Origin: Halomonas jincaotanensis | GTDB taxonomy: Bacteria; Pseudomonadota; Gammaproteobacteria; Pseudomonadales; Halomonadaceae | DNA: 50,830 nt | Direction of reading: 5' to 3' | Assembly: GCF_018448785.1 (NCBI RefSeq) | Contig: NZ_JAHCLU010000028.1 | Location: forward strand, 1 to 50,830 | Shown here: in pieces, positions 20,951 through 31,550 of the stretch | How the letters are laid out: each line of letters starts with the position of its first letter | How positions within the stretch are numbered: position 1 is the first letter of the stretch | Notes under the pieces: generated by a model | What the model was told of the DNA's origin: nothing | The model's database searches: none | Seen by the model: the letters and a program-made list of their open reading frames with translations, nothing else | Translations under genes and position numbers: made by a program

Positions 20951-20984
20951 GTCAGGGTCATGGCGCTGGTGAATGCCGATCAGC

Positions 20985-21190
20985 TATAAAGCGCGTTTGC
21001 CGAGTTGATGAAGGCTTGCCATGACGCCACTGATGGCGCAATGGTCGCGATCGATGGCAAGACACTACAAGGCTCCTGTCGACGAAGCAATAATAAAGGC
21101 GCCATCCACATGGTCAGCGCCTTCAGCGCGGCCAATGGGGTGGTGCTGGATAAGGACGGCATGCCGTGCCAGGCGATTTGTAGGTAATGG
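20985..21190 (+). pseudogene. ISAs1-family transposase fragment
   Basis: The frame reads SAFAELMKACHDATDGAMV followed by AIDGKTLQGS and AIHMVSAFSA, the conserved first DDE block of ISAs1-type transposases (AIDGKTLRGS in most copies). A TAA interrupts the frame just upstream (near 20989) and the rest of the gene is missing. It abuts the IS701 fragment, so one IS probably landed in the other. Confidence 0.65.
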
Positions 21191-21360
21191 CGATTGAACG
21201 GCCGAGCCGATCCTGATGATTCACGTTCCCACCCCGCTGCGGGATGGACACGGGCGTGAGCGTGCTACCCAAGACAAACTCAACTGTTGGAACTGGCCAA
21301 GAATGAATATCACAGGTAGTCCACTCAGCAATAGGCAAAGTCCTATCAGGAAGGGACGAC

Positions 21361-22767
21361 ATGACAGACCTTCGTTTGCACACAGCACAGATGCCCGCAT
21401 ACCTCGACAAGGAGGTATCGTCGGCCGATCACGACAAATTCGGCCATGCCCACCTTGCGGCGGCTCTACGGGGGCTCATTGAAGATGAAAAGCACCGGCC
21501 GCCCTATTCGATCGGCCTGCTTGGCAAATGGGGAACCGGAAAGTCCACCGTCAAAGGACTTTATCTCGAACATCTAAGCGGCGACGAGAAGAAGAATGGC
21601 GTCGGCATCAAGCGCTGGAATCGTATCTACACGATCACCTTTAATGCCTGGAAATATGGCGGCGAGATTGATATCCGAAAATCACTCTTCCGTCACATAT
21701 TCCTTCAAATCGGTGGCACGCACGAAGAAGCCGACCGGCATCTTTTCAAGACTATTTCGTCGACGGAGTCCCAACGGAAGCCTTTTAGGGAAATATGGTC
21801 AGAATTTATAGATCAGTACGTCTTAGGTTTACTCCTCGTCGGAGCCTTTGCCGGCCTGTTTGTGGCCCTGCTCACGTTAATAGCTTGGGGGTTCGGGTTC
21901 GTCGATGATCCCTTAATCACTTCTGCCAGCATTGCCTCATCTTCGGGGATTGTTGGAGTGCTTGCTTGGAAGTACTTTTCCATTCTCCCGACAATATCTT
22001 CACGCACTCCTGTCAATACAACCTCACCTCCTAGCCAGACTATCGAGGAGTTCGAAGGCCTGTTTCTCACCCAAATCCAAAAGTTCAAGAAAGATCGTGG
22101 CAAGAACATCCGGCGCATTGTCGTCTTCATTGATGACCTGGATCGTCTTACGGCCGATGAGATGGTGAGCGGTCTTGACGGCATTCGCAGCCTGATTGAG
22201 ATGGCCTCACATGACATACCCGAGGATATCGGCATCGTCTTCGTTATTTCATGCGATGAAGAGCGTGTGGCTGACGCGCTGAGCAAGAGACGCGCCACAT
22301 CTGATCTACCCGCTGCGGTCTCGAATATTCAGGACGCGCGGCGCTATCTTGATCGTATTTTCCAGTTTCGCCTGGAAATTCCACCCTTCCCTAAACGAGA
22401 CATACGCAGCTTCGCGCTCGGCTTGCTTGAAACCGAATACCCGGACTTACTGGCCGACCTCAAGGAGCGAGAGATCGACCTTCAGGAGCTTGTGGACAGG
22501 ATGATTCACCCGGCTGTGCAATGCCCACGCAACGCCATTCAAATCGTCAATCTGTTTGCACAATCTTGGTGGCTCGCAGTCCTGCGCGAACACAATTCTG
22601 TCGGTGCCGACAAGCCGGGCGGGCTCGGAGAAGGCGTGGTCACGAAGAACCCGCTCACGCTCGCCATAATATGTGTGATCAGAACCGATTTTCCAGATTT
22701 CTATCCGGCGCTTCAAAAGAACCCGCGTATCTTCGATTATTTTATTGACAGATACGTTCGACCGTAA
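21361..22767 (+). pseudogene. KAP-family P-loop NTPase, N-terminal piece ending at in-frame TAA
   Basis: This 468-aa piece carries a KAP NTPase domain: Walker A GKWGTGKST at residues 55-63, Walker B IVVFIDDLDRL near 253-263, and two membrane segments inserted between them (GLLLVGAFAGLFVALLTLIA near 160-180 and a second near 190-208), which is the classic KAP layout. KAP proteins are membrane-tethered STAND-like ATPases; several occur in bacterial anti-phage systems. The sequence upstream of the ATG (TCAGGAAGGGACGAC) gives a fair ribosome site. The TAA at 22765-22767 ends this piece, but coding sequence continues in the same frame with no indel. It is therefore the first third of a longer gene, or a standalone NTPase if the stop is ancestral. 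Confidence 0.75.
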
Positions 22768-24414
22768 CCCTTGGAACCCTTACCAGCAGCAGTGCGCGAA
22801 CAGCTCGCTGAGTTTGCAACTGACAAATCATTGGCCAGCGAAGAAGAGCAGCTCAAGCGCTGGGAGGTAAAACCGCAGTATCGGGGCCTTCGCCATTTTA
22901 TGTCCCATAACCAGGACGTCCGCCGTCCCTACAGCCTTCAGCCCCTTCTGGCCCTGTCACAAGATCCTGTTTCCAGAAAGCATGGAGACAAGGCAGTGCC
23001 AATCGAAGAGGCGCTGCGGACATCCGACGTGGTTGCGCTCATGGATGCGGCCAGCCTTACAGACAGCAACGAGACGTTTCCTACCGACTTTAGTGCCCTG
23101 CTTGCCGATCTTATTGATGACCTGCGTACTGAAACTCCCACCATACAGGACAATGTCGCATTCACCGTTGCTCAACTTGACGAGCGGATTCTCGACAAGG
23201 ACAAGCGACGTATCCTCGGACATGCCGTGCGGCGCGCCGCAGTCAGCGAACATATGCGCTGGCGCCTCGGTCCTGCCAAACTGCATGCCCTCACGCAATA
23301 TGCAGAGAACGAGGAATTGCGCGCGCTTGGACGTGCGCTGATCGACGACATTACCGCAGATGCCACGAACGTTCGGCTACCCAGCCGCGAGGTGCCGAGC
23401 CTGCGGGAAGGCCGTGAACTTACCCAGGATGCGGCCGACCTTGTCGTCACCCTTATGCAGCATGTTGAGCTTCCGGCGCAGTCGCAATCCGCATTTGGCC
23501 AGTGGCTATTAAACCGCACAATTAAGTTCGGGCGTCATTCAGACCAGCTACCGTTATCCTGGCTTGAGGACAAGCTTGCAGACCACGAAGGTATGCTTCT
23601 TCCGCTGATCCGCGATGACTATCCGCGGATCATCGTCAACGAATACAAGAAAGAGCAGCCAGAGGATCTCGGCCTGTCCATTTTGATCAACCGCCTCAAC
23701 GCTGTATTTACGCTTTTCTTCGAACAAGGCACGCAAACGAGGGCAAAGTTGTGGGAGTACCTGAAGGACTTTGCCGCCTTGCGCCAACCTCGCCTTGTAA
23801 CGCTTGCTTTCTCAACATTCGCCAAATGGCATGGTGATACAGATGTTGATGCGGCACATTCCGTCTTTACCGCTATGGGGGCCCGCCTTGTTCTGCATGA
23901 GGAAGATGTCGAAGCATGGCCACTCGACGACGAACAAGCATTGCGTGATATTTTTACCGACCTCACCGAATCACTCGTGTCATTTGATGATGACGGCATC
24001 GAGCATATGGTCCAGCTCGCCAAGGAATGGTCCAAATCTACCGAGCGCGCCTACAGCGCCTCCAAGCTTTATACGGTTCTCGGCGAAGTCGATTCGGCAG
24101 AATGGACAGCATTGAGCCAGGACTGGGCAAAGCGCTTATTCACAGACCTGCCGGCCACATGCCAGCAGGTCCTCCTTCTCGCAGCCAATAGCAAAAATGC
24201 GTCGGACGAGCTTCATACAACCCTGGCTTCAACCATTGCATTATTGCGTGGTCCCACACCGCTCGATGACCATAAAATCGAGGCGCTCTCACGTTTACTT
24301 ACCACACTAGATAAATCGAGCCTTGAGGCCAGTCCATTTGCAGAGCAGCTTGAACAATTCGTCGAGGATACCGCGAATCTTGTCACGCAGAACCCCGGCG
24401 ATCACCTTGTTTAA
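22768..24414 (+). pseudogene. KAP NTPase gene, middle piece between two in-frame TAA codons
   Basis: This continues the preceding NTPase in exactly the same frame after TAA at 22765 and runs 548 codons to a second TAA at 24412. A TTG at 22771 could serve as a start but has no ribosome site. The sequence is alpha-helical and charged (LKRWEVKPQYRGLRHFMSH, LGLSILINRLNAVFTLFFEQ), with no motif I can name. It most likely belongs to the long C-terminal helical arm of a large KAP protein. Absence of any frameshift over 1.6 kb argues that the stop is recent, or that the pieces are still translated. Confidence 0.6.
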
Positions 24415-25443
24415 AAAACTAAGGCGCTCGCTGGCACCTTGGAAAAGTTGCCCCCTGAAAAGGTGCAGCAGCTACTCAATAGCTTCGCCCAGTTGCAGCT
24501 ACAGCCGAAAATTCTGGCTGGCGTCTATCATGTGCTCACCGAAGCCTGGCCGCTACCGGCTGCTGAAAGTGGTCTCGACTATGAGGCCCAAAAGCTGTTC
24601 AACGCCGGTATCAATACATTCCACAAAATCGAGAAATTTGATAACGAGGCTGCCGATGTACTTGAGAGCCTCGATAGCCTCCTCCACCGTGCCCGCCTTA
24701 GTCAGACAGACAATCAGGACCAACTCATCGCCTGCGCCTACGAGCTATGGCCATACGCCCCCGATGCCAGCAAGAAACTTTGCCGCCGCTACCCCGATGC
24801 CAAGCGTATGCCTGAGCAGCTCAAAGAGTTGGTGGGCACGATCGCCGAGGGCGATGATGGTGATGCGGACCGATTCCCGGCTGCGCTTGTGCATGAATCC
24901 GACTGCGCCAATGCGACAGCCGTACAAGCGGCAACTATGAGCCTGCTCGCACAGCCGCCACAGGAGGCAAATGGTTCTCCGGACCCGGTCTTGGCGCTAT
25001 GGGCCAAAGCGGTAGCAGAGCAGGATCCTCAGCCGTTACTCGATACGTTTGTCAGAAAAGATACCAACGACGAGCAGGCCGTCCGACTCTATTACCGCAT
25101 CCTGGAGAATATTGAGTACATCTCTGACGAGCAATTTATCACTCTGCTACGGAAAACTCTGTCCGTGCCAGAAGGCAGGGAGAAGACGGCGGATTCTCTT
25201 GTCAGAAGTCTGAAGGAACTTACGGCGGCAAAGTTCAGCACCGACGATCAGAGTAAGGCTCTTTGCGAAGGCGTGCTTTCGGTCTTTTCCGATATTCCGA
25301 AGCGTGCTCGAAAGGCCGAGCTAGCCAAGACTTGCACTCCACTAGGACTTAAAAACGTCGTGACGGATGCTGGCTACACAGACCGCTTGTCTGACGATGA
25401 CATGCAAGTTATCGAGAAGTATACCGGGAAAATAAGGTTGTAG
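24415..25443 (+). pseudogene. KAP NTPase gene, C-terminal piece
   Basis: The same frame resumes after the TAA at 24412 and is open to a TAG at 25441-25443. It is a helical, acidic sequence (LEKLPPEKVQQLLNSFAQL; LFNAGINTFHKIEKFDNEAA) ending in DDMQVIEKYTGKIRL. From 21361 the whole frame is 1361 codons with just two stops. Possible starts here (TTG near 24439) lack a Shine-Dalgarno sequence, so this piece probably needs readthrough or is no longer expressed. Function unknown. Confidence 0.55.
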
Positions 25444-25745
25444 CCACGACCAAACTTTCTGCCTTTACATGCGGCCTCGGCAGTAGGTCAGCGACTGCTG
25501 CTGACAGTACGCCATTCCAGACAATCCGGAGGCTTGCCACTCCGTGATATGATGTTGCCAAAGTTATTTTCGTGCACGGGTAATGCTGATTCCACTTGGG
25601 GTTGAAGAGGTAATCAGTGTGCTCAATCTCTGGACTGGAATATTGGTGCTGATGTATTGGCGCTTACATTCAAACCGCCCTGTGCGAGTGGGCCTGTTCC
25701 TGGTCTTACGAGAGCTCAGAGGATGAGGCAAGCACTTGCCCAATT

Positions 25746-26000
25746 GGACCACTTCACATTGCCCGCACGCTAGTCAGGATCATCAGCCTCCGGTTAGGGC
25801 TTTGCGTGAACAACATGGTGGGTTTACACAGCTAGAATACCCGGGGCGATTCATTGGTCCAAAGGTTAGGGTCCACTTCACATAGCGCGGTTTTTCATGC
25901 ATTTTTCCTAGGCATTGCCACACGTTACGATAAATTGAAGCGAAATTATGAAAGCATGGTGGCGTTGGCCTGCGGCTTCCTCTGGCTGCCAATGTGAAAC
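25746..26000. repeat. IS-end-like repeats in a gene-free gap
   Basis: The 625-base gap between the KAP gene and the CHAT operon has no credible gene. It holds the motif GG(A/T)CCACTTCACAT twice in direct orientation (25746-25763 and 25870-25884) and once inverted (GCCAATGTGAAAC, about 25988-26000). Multiple internal terminal repeats are typical of IS21-type ends. No transposase is left, so the assignment is tentative. Confidence 0.35.
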
Positions 26001-26040
26001 GTCAACAGGCCTTAGAAATATTCCGCATGGGCATTCGTCA

Positions 26041-26063
26041 AGCCCGTTCTGATAACGCGGGCT
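26041..26063 (-). terminator. hairpin just after the CHAT operon
   Basis: AGCCCG (26041-26046) pairs with CGGGCT (26058-26063), six base pairs with an 11-base loop, immediately beyond the last stop of the minus-strand operon. A run of T after the stem is missing, so it may only weakly terminate or just protect the 3' end. Confidence 0.35.
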
Positions 26064-26068
26064 AACTT

Positions 26069-26563
26069 CTACGCCGGAATCGCTGAGAGCAGCTTGGGCA
26101 AAGCCTCGAACAATGTCTTTTGCTGACCCTCGCTGAGAGCGTCTTTAACTATCTCCACATTGGCCATCTTTACCTTCAGCCGCGTGGTGGCTGCAACGAT
26201 GATCATGGAAACGGCAACCCCGGTCGCCAGAATGGTGCCGACCATCAGTTGGTCATCCTGGTATTCATCGAGAGCTTGGCCCAGAGCGGGAGCCATGGCC
26301 GGATCCTGGGCAAAGATCAGCAGGAGCGCACGGGCTATCTCCGCAGATTGTTGTACGGGTAGCGGACGACTTTGCTCTGCTTCTGAAAGGCTCAATGCAT
26401 GCTGAAAGAACGCTGTATTCTTCACCTCGGGAATTACGCCATCCACCATCTCGCTCACCGGTGTCTCCATTCCTTCGAAAACGCGTCCGGAAAACTGCTC
26501 CAGCAGACGGATGGCCATGGGGTCGTCGAGTTGCTGAACCCGCTTGATAAGTTGATCTGACAT
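26069..26563 (-). CDS. small single-span membrane protein of the CHAT operon
   Basis: This 164-aa protein starts at the ATG complementary to 26561-26563, chosen because AGGAGA lies just upstream (complement of 26571-26580); a longer frame lacks one. The first ~110 residues are acidic and helical (MSDQLIKRVQQLDD, FFQHALSLSEAEQ). One clear membrane segment follows (MVGTILATGVAVSMIIVAATT, ~118-138), then a short basic and helical tail. I do not recognise the family. It lies 23 bases after the CHAT protease gene, so they are surely cotranscribed. In other CHAT/caspase-like modules a small membrane protein can be the cleavage target or the effector; that role is inferred here. Confidence 0.75.
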   Translation of the reverse strand: MSDQLIKRVQQLDDPMAIRLLEQFSGRVFEGMETPVSEMVDGVIPEVKNTAFFQHALSLSEAEQSRPLPVQQSAEIARALLLIFAQDPAMAPALGQALDEYQDDQLMVGTILATGVAVSMIIVAATTRLKVKMANVEIVKDALSEGQQKTLFEALPKLLSAIPA

Positions 26564-26586
26564 GGGTTCTTCTCCTGACTTGAGGG

Positions 26587-28974
26587 TTACCGCCAATCAC
26601 CTGAAAGGCTGAAAGGCGCCCAGTGATACGCATTGGCGCCCTTGAAAGGGGCCGTCTTCTCCATCAGCGACAGCATCGCCTCACGCCAAGCGCTGGCGCG
26701 GCTACGTCCCTTACGAAGCCAGTTATCGTAGAACCGGATAGAGAAATCGGCCGACGTGCCTACGTCCACATTCCAGTGCGTGGACAGGATGCTGCACGCC
26801 CCGGCCATCAGCAGACTCCACTCCAGGCCTAGAGCGTCGCCGCCCACGCCCTCCTCGGATAATCCCGAAACGCAGGCCTGCAGGGTGACGTGGGTGCCCG
26901 CAAAGTTGAATGGGCTGCCTGGCTCGAGGACGCGCTCCGGAGTGAGCCGGACCCCCTTGGCGCCGTCGTCCGGTAGATGGCCGTTGTGAGCGAGGAGCAG
27001 GCCAGATACGCGGTAGGGATTGTTGTCCTCCGGGATCTGGTGGTCGGGAAAATAACCATGGGTAGCAAAGTGGACGATAGAACCACGCAGCTGTTGGCGA
27101 GCGACCGACGAGAGATCGGCGTCTGTGTGCTGCAAAACAATGGCCCCTTGATGCTCCGATAGCCATTGGGGTACCCGGCTCATCTGCATGACCTTATCCG
27201 GGTACTTGGCCATTTCCTGGATGGTGGGCACGGTGACGGCCACACTGTCCCTGGGCGTAACGGCGGGCTGGCGCGTGACGTGCCAAAGCATCGCGGCACA
27301 GTGGCAGCGGGACAGGGAGCACAGGGCTACAAAGGGGGCGCCGCGAAAGGCGATGTACTGGAAGGGCACCAGGTGCAGCAGGCCTTCGGGGGCGTAGCAG
27401 AGATGGTCACCGGCCTGAAGCAGCCCCGCTTCCGCCAGCGGTTCGAGCCAACTCAGGAGCGGTGCAAGGCGCTGCGGGATATCATCCGGATGACGTCCGA
27501 AAATACTATTGGATTTGCCCCAGGGAGATGGATCAAGGTTGCGCCGGAGCCTGCATAGTGCTTTTTCGCCGATCTGGACTACCCCCGCGTGCAGGCTGCC
27601 GTCCTTGCCCACGAGCACCGCGTAGGTGCGGTCATTGTCCGTCAGATAAGTCAGATAGTGTGCCCCCAGGGTGGCCATGTGTTTCGGCAGCCACTGACCC
27701 GCCGGCCCCGACGGCCAGGGCAGATCCTCCCGGTGGGCCTCGATTGCCAGTTTGTCGGCGAGTGCACGCCCCTTCGCCTCCTCGATGACCGAGAGCAGCT
27801 CTTGGTGATCGCCGACTTCGATCAGCTGGGCACAGAGTTCGACAAAGAGGTGCGGGTACTTCTGGTCTATCCCGGCCCGCTTCAGGGGATTTGCGATGCG
27901 CTCCCGGTGCTGGCGTATGTGCTCTCGAATGGCCTGCAGGGTGGCGACCGCCGGTTGCTGATCACCGAGCCGCTTATGGCAGAGGTAGAGCGGCCAGAGC
28001 GTATCCTCGACCATGTCGGTGAAACCCTGGGCGAGTGCCTGCTGCCGAACCTGTTCAAGCGTCTGCCGTGCCTGTTGGAGCTGCGCCGGATCCTTGCCGT
28101 GCTGCTCATCTGCGAGCACGGCCGAGACACGCTGGGTGGTGGCGTTGAGTTGGTACTGTCCCCCGCCTCCACCAGCCTGCTGCTCCATAAAGGCCGCTAA
28201 TTGCTCGTAGGTATGGTTGGCCCGGTTGATCACGTCTTTGGGCGAGAGCGACGCCGATTCCTCTTCCAGCCGCTCGCGGAGCTGGTCAAACATGGCGTCG
28301 AACCGAGGGGCGATACTGGTTAGGCTAGTGATGGTAGTGAACAGTGCTTGTTTTCGCTCCTGGCTGGCCCTTTGCTCGGCTGAACGACGGTCTGGCAGTT
28401 CCGTGTTCTCCCTGAGCCGTTCATCCAGGCGCTGTTTCAGCAGCCCATACAGATGATGCGCCTTACCACCCTGCGCCACTTCGGATGCCAGGGCGACGCC
28501 GGCTTGCTCGAGCGAACCGCACTCGATCAGGGCCTCGATGCGCAAAAAACGCAGGTCGGTCATGTCCTGTCGGCTCACTCCGTTCGCCTGGAGCCACGCA
28601 ATGGCCTGATCGATGATTGTAACCTGCTCCTGATGTCGATCGAGCCGGTCGTAGGTGCGTTGCGCAGCGTCTGCAAACTGGCCAACGCCGAAGACAAAGC
28701 TGTCGGCCATGCCAGGACCGTACCGATCATAGCAGCTCATACAGAACTGCATCCCGGCCAGCGCAAGGACGAGCGCGGCCTGCGGCTCACCACCGACGGC
28801 GTGCTCCTGGGCCACCATCAGCAGGGCGTAGACCCGCGACTCCAGTTCCGGGGTGGCGGCCAATTGTATCGCCTGCTGCTGCGAGCTCGAGATTGGCAGC
28901 CCGGCGATCAGGGCTGCAAGGGCGGTGCCTTGCCGGTCAAGGGCCGCTTCCAGCCAGGTATCTACTGCAGTCAT
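26587..28974 (-). CDS. helical-repeat CHAT (caspase-like) protease
   Basis: This 795-aa protein ends in a CHAT domain, a clan-CD cysteine protease related to caspases and separase. The catalytic pair is visible: histidine in IVHFATHGYF (about residue 639) and cysteine in LQACVSG (about 701). HWNVDVGTSADFSIRFYDNW after it is the usual late CHAT block. Residues ~1-400 are helical, TPR-like repeats with a coiled coil near 210-260 and a GGGGG linker. The start at 28974 has AAGGAGA at good spacing; a TTG 8 codons upstream does not. In Csx29 and gRAMP-CHAT complexes a TPR-CHAT protein is a protease switched on by a partner, so activation by its neighbours is plausible but inferred. It is middle gene of a three-gene operon. 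Ends in TAA. Confidence 0.85.
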   Translation of the reverse strand: MTAVDTWLEAALDRQGTALAALIAGLPISSSQQQAIQLAATPELESRVYALLMVAQEHAVGGEPQAALVLALAGMQFCMSCYDRYGPGMADSFVFGVGQFADAAQRTYDRLDRHQEQVTIIDQAIAWLQANGVSRQDMTDLRFLRIEALIECGSLEQAGVALASEVAQGGKAHHLYGLLKQRLDERLRENTELPDRRSAEQRASQERKQALFTTITSLTSIAPRFDAMFDQLRERLEEESASLSPKDVINRANHTYEQLAAFMEQQAGGGGGQYQLNATTQRVSAVLADEQHGKDPAQLQQARQTLEQVRQQALAQGFTDMVEDTLWPLYLCHKRLGDQQPAVATLQAIREHIRQHRERIANPLKRAGIDQKYPHLFVELCAQLIEVGDHQELLSVIEEAKGRALADKLAIEAHREDLPWPSGPAGQWLPKHMATLGAHYLTYLTDNDRTYAVLVGKDGSLHAGVVQIGEKALCRLRRNLDPSPWGKSNSIFGRHPDDIPQRLAPLLSWLEPLAEAGLLQAGDHLCYAPEGLLHLVPFQYIAFRGAPFVALCSLSRCHCAAMLWHVTRQPAVTPRDSVAVTVPTIQEMAKYPDKVMQMSRVPQWLSEHQGAIVLQHTDADLSSVARQQLRGSIVHFATHGYFPDHQIPEDNNPYRVSGLLLAHNGHLPDDGAKGVRLTPERVLEPGSPFNFAGTHVTLQACVSGLSEEGVGGDALGLEWSLLMAGACSILSTHWNVDVGTSADFSIRFYDNWLRKGRSRASAWREAMLSLMEKTAPFKGANAYHWAPFSLSGDWR

Positions 28975-29014
28975 TGGAAGTCTCCTTTTGCTCGCCAACC
29001 GTTAGTGATGGTCT

Positions 29015-29671
29015 CTACCAGTAGTTGACTGAAATGCCGGGAACCGCGGCCCGCCTGGCGAATTCGTCCTCCCAGGCGCCGCCCCAGCTGCCCGCTCCGC
29101 CCGTGCGCGAGCGTCCCGCCATCGACAGGGTGCCTGCCTGCTGCGCGTGTAGGATGTTGAGGTGGTGCTGCATGACGGCCTGTTGAATGGTGCTCGCGAC
29201 GATCTGGTCGAGCTGGGTAGCTATCAGCTCACCAATGAGCGGACGAATAAGCCCGCTTACTGACTGGATTTCGGGGGGGAGCAGTGGGACGCCGGTGTGC
29301 TGTCGGTAGAGCTCGGAGATCTGGCCGATCAAGCTACGGGCCAAGTAGGCGTCGTCAAGCAGGCCATAGAGACCAATGTGATCGGGCAGATAGTCGTGCG
29401 GCGTCAGGAAGTATTGGGCCGCTGCCTCCAGCACCGGGACTACGGAACTTCCGATGCCCGCCTGTCTGGCCGCGACGGCGCAGGTGTCGATTAGATCTAC
29501 GGTCTCGTTGATGTATTGCTCCGTCAGCGCCGTGAGCTCGGCGACAGCAGCAAGATCGAGACGCTGGCCCTGCTGCGCGGCGAGTTCTTGCAGGCGCTGT
29601 TCGAATAACTGTCGGCTGTTGGGCGCGGCAAGGGTCTGGGAGATCTGCTGGCGGATTTGAGAGATAGTCAT
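29015..29671 (-). CDS. YkvA/DUF1232-like protein, first gene of the CHAT operon
   Basis: This 218-aa protein starts at the ATG complementary to 29669-29671, preceded by AAAGGAAA. The N-terminal half is helical ([18 protein letters not shown]). Residues ~115-145 contain [20 protein letters not shown], close to the YkvA/DUF1232 pattern (sP-DLIPDFIP--G-LDD). The end is glycine-rich and finishes in SVNYW. The next gene starts 40 bases on. DUF1232 proteins are small membrane-associated helical proteins of unknown activity; pairing one with a CHAT protease suggests it acts as sensor or regulator, which is inference. Ends in TAG. Confidence 0.7.
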   Translation of the reverse strand: MTISQIRQQISQTLAAPNSRQLFEQRLQELAAQQGQRLDLAAVAELTALTEQYINETVDLIDTCAVAARQAGIGSSVVPVLEAAAQYFLTPHDYLPDHIGLYGLLDDAYLARSLIGQISELYRQHTGVPLLPPEIQSVSGLIRPLIGELIATQLDQIVASTIQQAVMQHHLNILHAQQAGTLSMAGRSRTGGAGSWGGAWEDEFARRAAVPGISVNYW

Positions 29672-29743
29672 AGGAATTTCCTTTTGCCGAGCGGGCTGGC
29701 CTCGCGGCACCGGCGCTCCGCATCGCTGCCGAGACCGGGTTCC

Positions 29744-29914
29744 TGCCACACCCTGCAACACAGCTTCGCTACCCAACTACTGTGTCAGGGCACGGATATT
29801 CAGACAGTTAAGGAGTTGCTGGGACACAAGAGCGAGAAAATCACTCAGATATATACCCATGTACTGAGTAAGATCAGTCTTAGCTGGACTTCGAAGTCCG
29901 CTCAGATAGGCTGA
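29744..29914 (+). pseudogene. integron-type tyrosine recombinase C-terminal fragment
   Basis: From 29744 the frame reads [33 protein letters not shown], the last conserved boxes of an IntI-like integrase (HTLRHSFATHLL, ELLGHKD, IYTHV in typical copies). The catalytic arginine of the HxxR box is glutamine here. Everything before it is missing: the region upstream is the promoter and start of the minus-strand CHAT operon. It is a dead stub. Confidence 0.7.
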
Positions 29915-30180
29915 TCATTCTGAAACGTAAATAAAGCTCCCGCCTACACCCTGTAAAAGAGAGTGGCCCCTACGTTCCATCCACCCAGTCGACTTTGTGG
30001 TTTACGTTAGCAAGTGCATCACTCACCCCATCTTCAGCGAACTTTATAACGATAAAGGTAGGCAGGCAGCGGAGGGTTCGCAACAGAAAAGTACCAAAAT
30101 CTTCAGCCACTGCTCTCTTGCTCCTCCAACCCCAAACGCCAATGCCACTCGGCGATGCCCTCTTCGGGCTAGCCGGCGAA
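29915..30180. other. gap without a clear gene
   Basis: A minus-strand frame across 29970-30227 has some coding look (VIKFAEDGVSDALANVNHK) but no ribosome site, and it crosses the IS3 left end. I see no attC-type site although the neighbouring fragment is integron-like. Confidence 0.3.
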
Positions 30181-30244
30181 TGTAGTGGTCCAATTGCCTC
30201 GGACACCTCGATAGGAGGATGATTCACTTATTGAGGAGATATAG

Positions 30245-30540
<296 letters not shown>

Positions 30541-30541
<1 letters not shown>

Positions 30542-31393
30542 TGTATCGATGCTTCGATCAGTTGCAATAGAAGGCCAACGGAATTGCATCGTTATGCCGA
30601 TTGCTGGGCGTGAGCCGATCGGGATATTACGGGGCGAGGCAACGCGCCGGCCAGCCAGCCAAGCAATGCCCGGTGACAGCCGGCTTGCACGCCGCTTTTT
30701 TGGCCTCCGGCCGGAGCTACGGCAGCCGGCGTCTCTGTCGGGTCTTGCATAACCAGGGCGTGACGGTGGGGCGTCACCGGGTTCGTACGCTCATGCGAAG
30801 GAGCGGTATTCGGCCTGTCTGGAAGCGCAAACTCACCCACACGACCGACAGTCACCATACCCTGCCGGTAGCCGACTATGTCCTGGATCGTCAGTTCGAC
30901 CCGGCTGCCAAGAACCTTGCCTGGGTATCGGACATAACGTACATCCGCACTCGCCGCAGTTGGCTATACCTGGCGGCCGTACTGGACCTGTATTCGCGCA
31001 AGGTCATCTGTTGGGAGATGGCACCCACTATGCCTACCGATTTGGTATGCTCTGCCTTGCAGATGGCCATCGTCCACCGGCAACCCGTTGGTGGACTGAT
31101 CGTACACTCTGATAGTAAGCCAATATGCCAGCGATGCCCATCGCGCCTTGCTAACCCGTCACCACTTGCGGGTCAGTATGAGTCGGAAGAGGAATTTTTG
31201 GGGACAACACCGTGATGGTGCGTTTTTTCCTGAACTTGAAGGTGGAGCGTGTTTGTTTACGCGACTATGCCAACCATGACGAAGCCATGCGCGTTATCGC
31301 CGATTACATAGTGGTTCTACAACAATGTTCGCTTGCATTAAAAATTGGGGTATCTGCCGCCCACGGCGTATAAGCGGGAAAAGGCAGCATAAC
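30541..31393 (+). pseudogene. IS3-family transposase OrfB, broken
   Basis: The integrase-core protein begins MYRCFDQLQ, hits an in-frame TAG, then continues SLCRLLGVSRSGYY. The DDE core is visible: WVSDITYIRT with the first Asp and LYLAAVLDLYSRKVICW. After IVHSDS (about 31110) the frame is lost; QYASDAHRA, then RFFLNLKVERVCLRDYA, then NNVRLH-stop-KLGYLPP appear in other frames, with a further in-frame TAA before KLGYLPP. Several mutations make it inactive. Confidence 0.8.
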
Positions 31394-31550
31394 GACCTAT
31401 CAGGGTGTACGAAAATAGTTTACAACTACACAGCACCATACTCACATCTCTGGTGAGCGAAGGGGTGTGCTAACTTCATTGATGTAGCTACAGGGGAGCT
31501 TTTGAACCCAAGGCCCTTGTTGCCTTGTTCAACCCAAGCGGGGTAAGACG

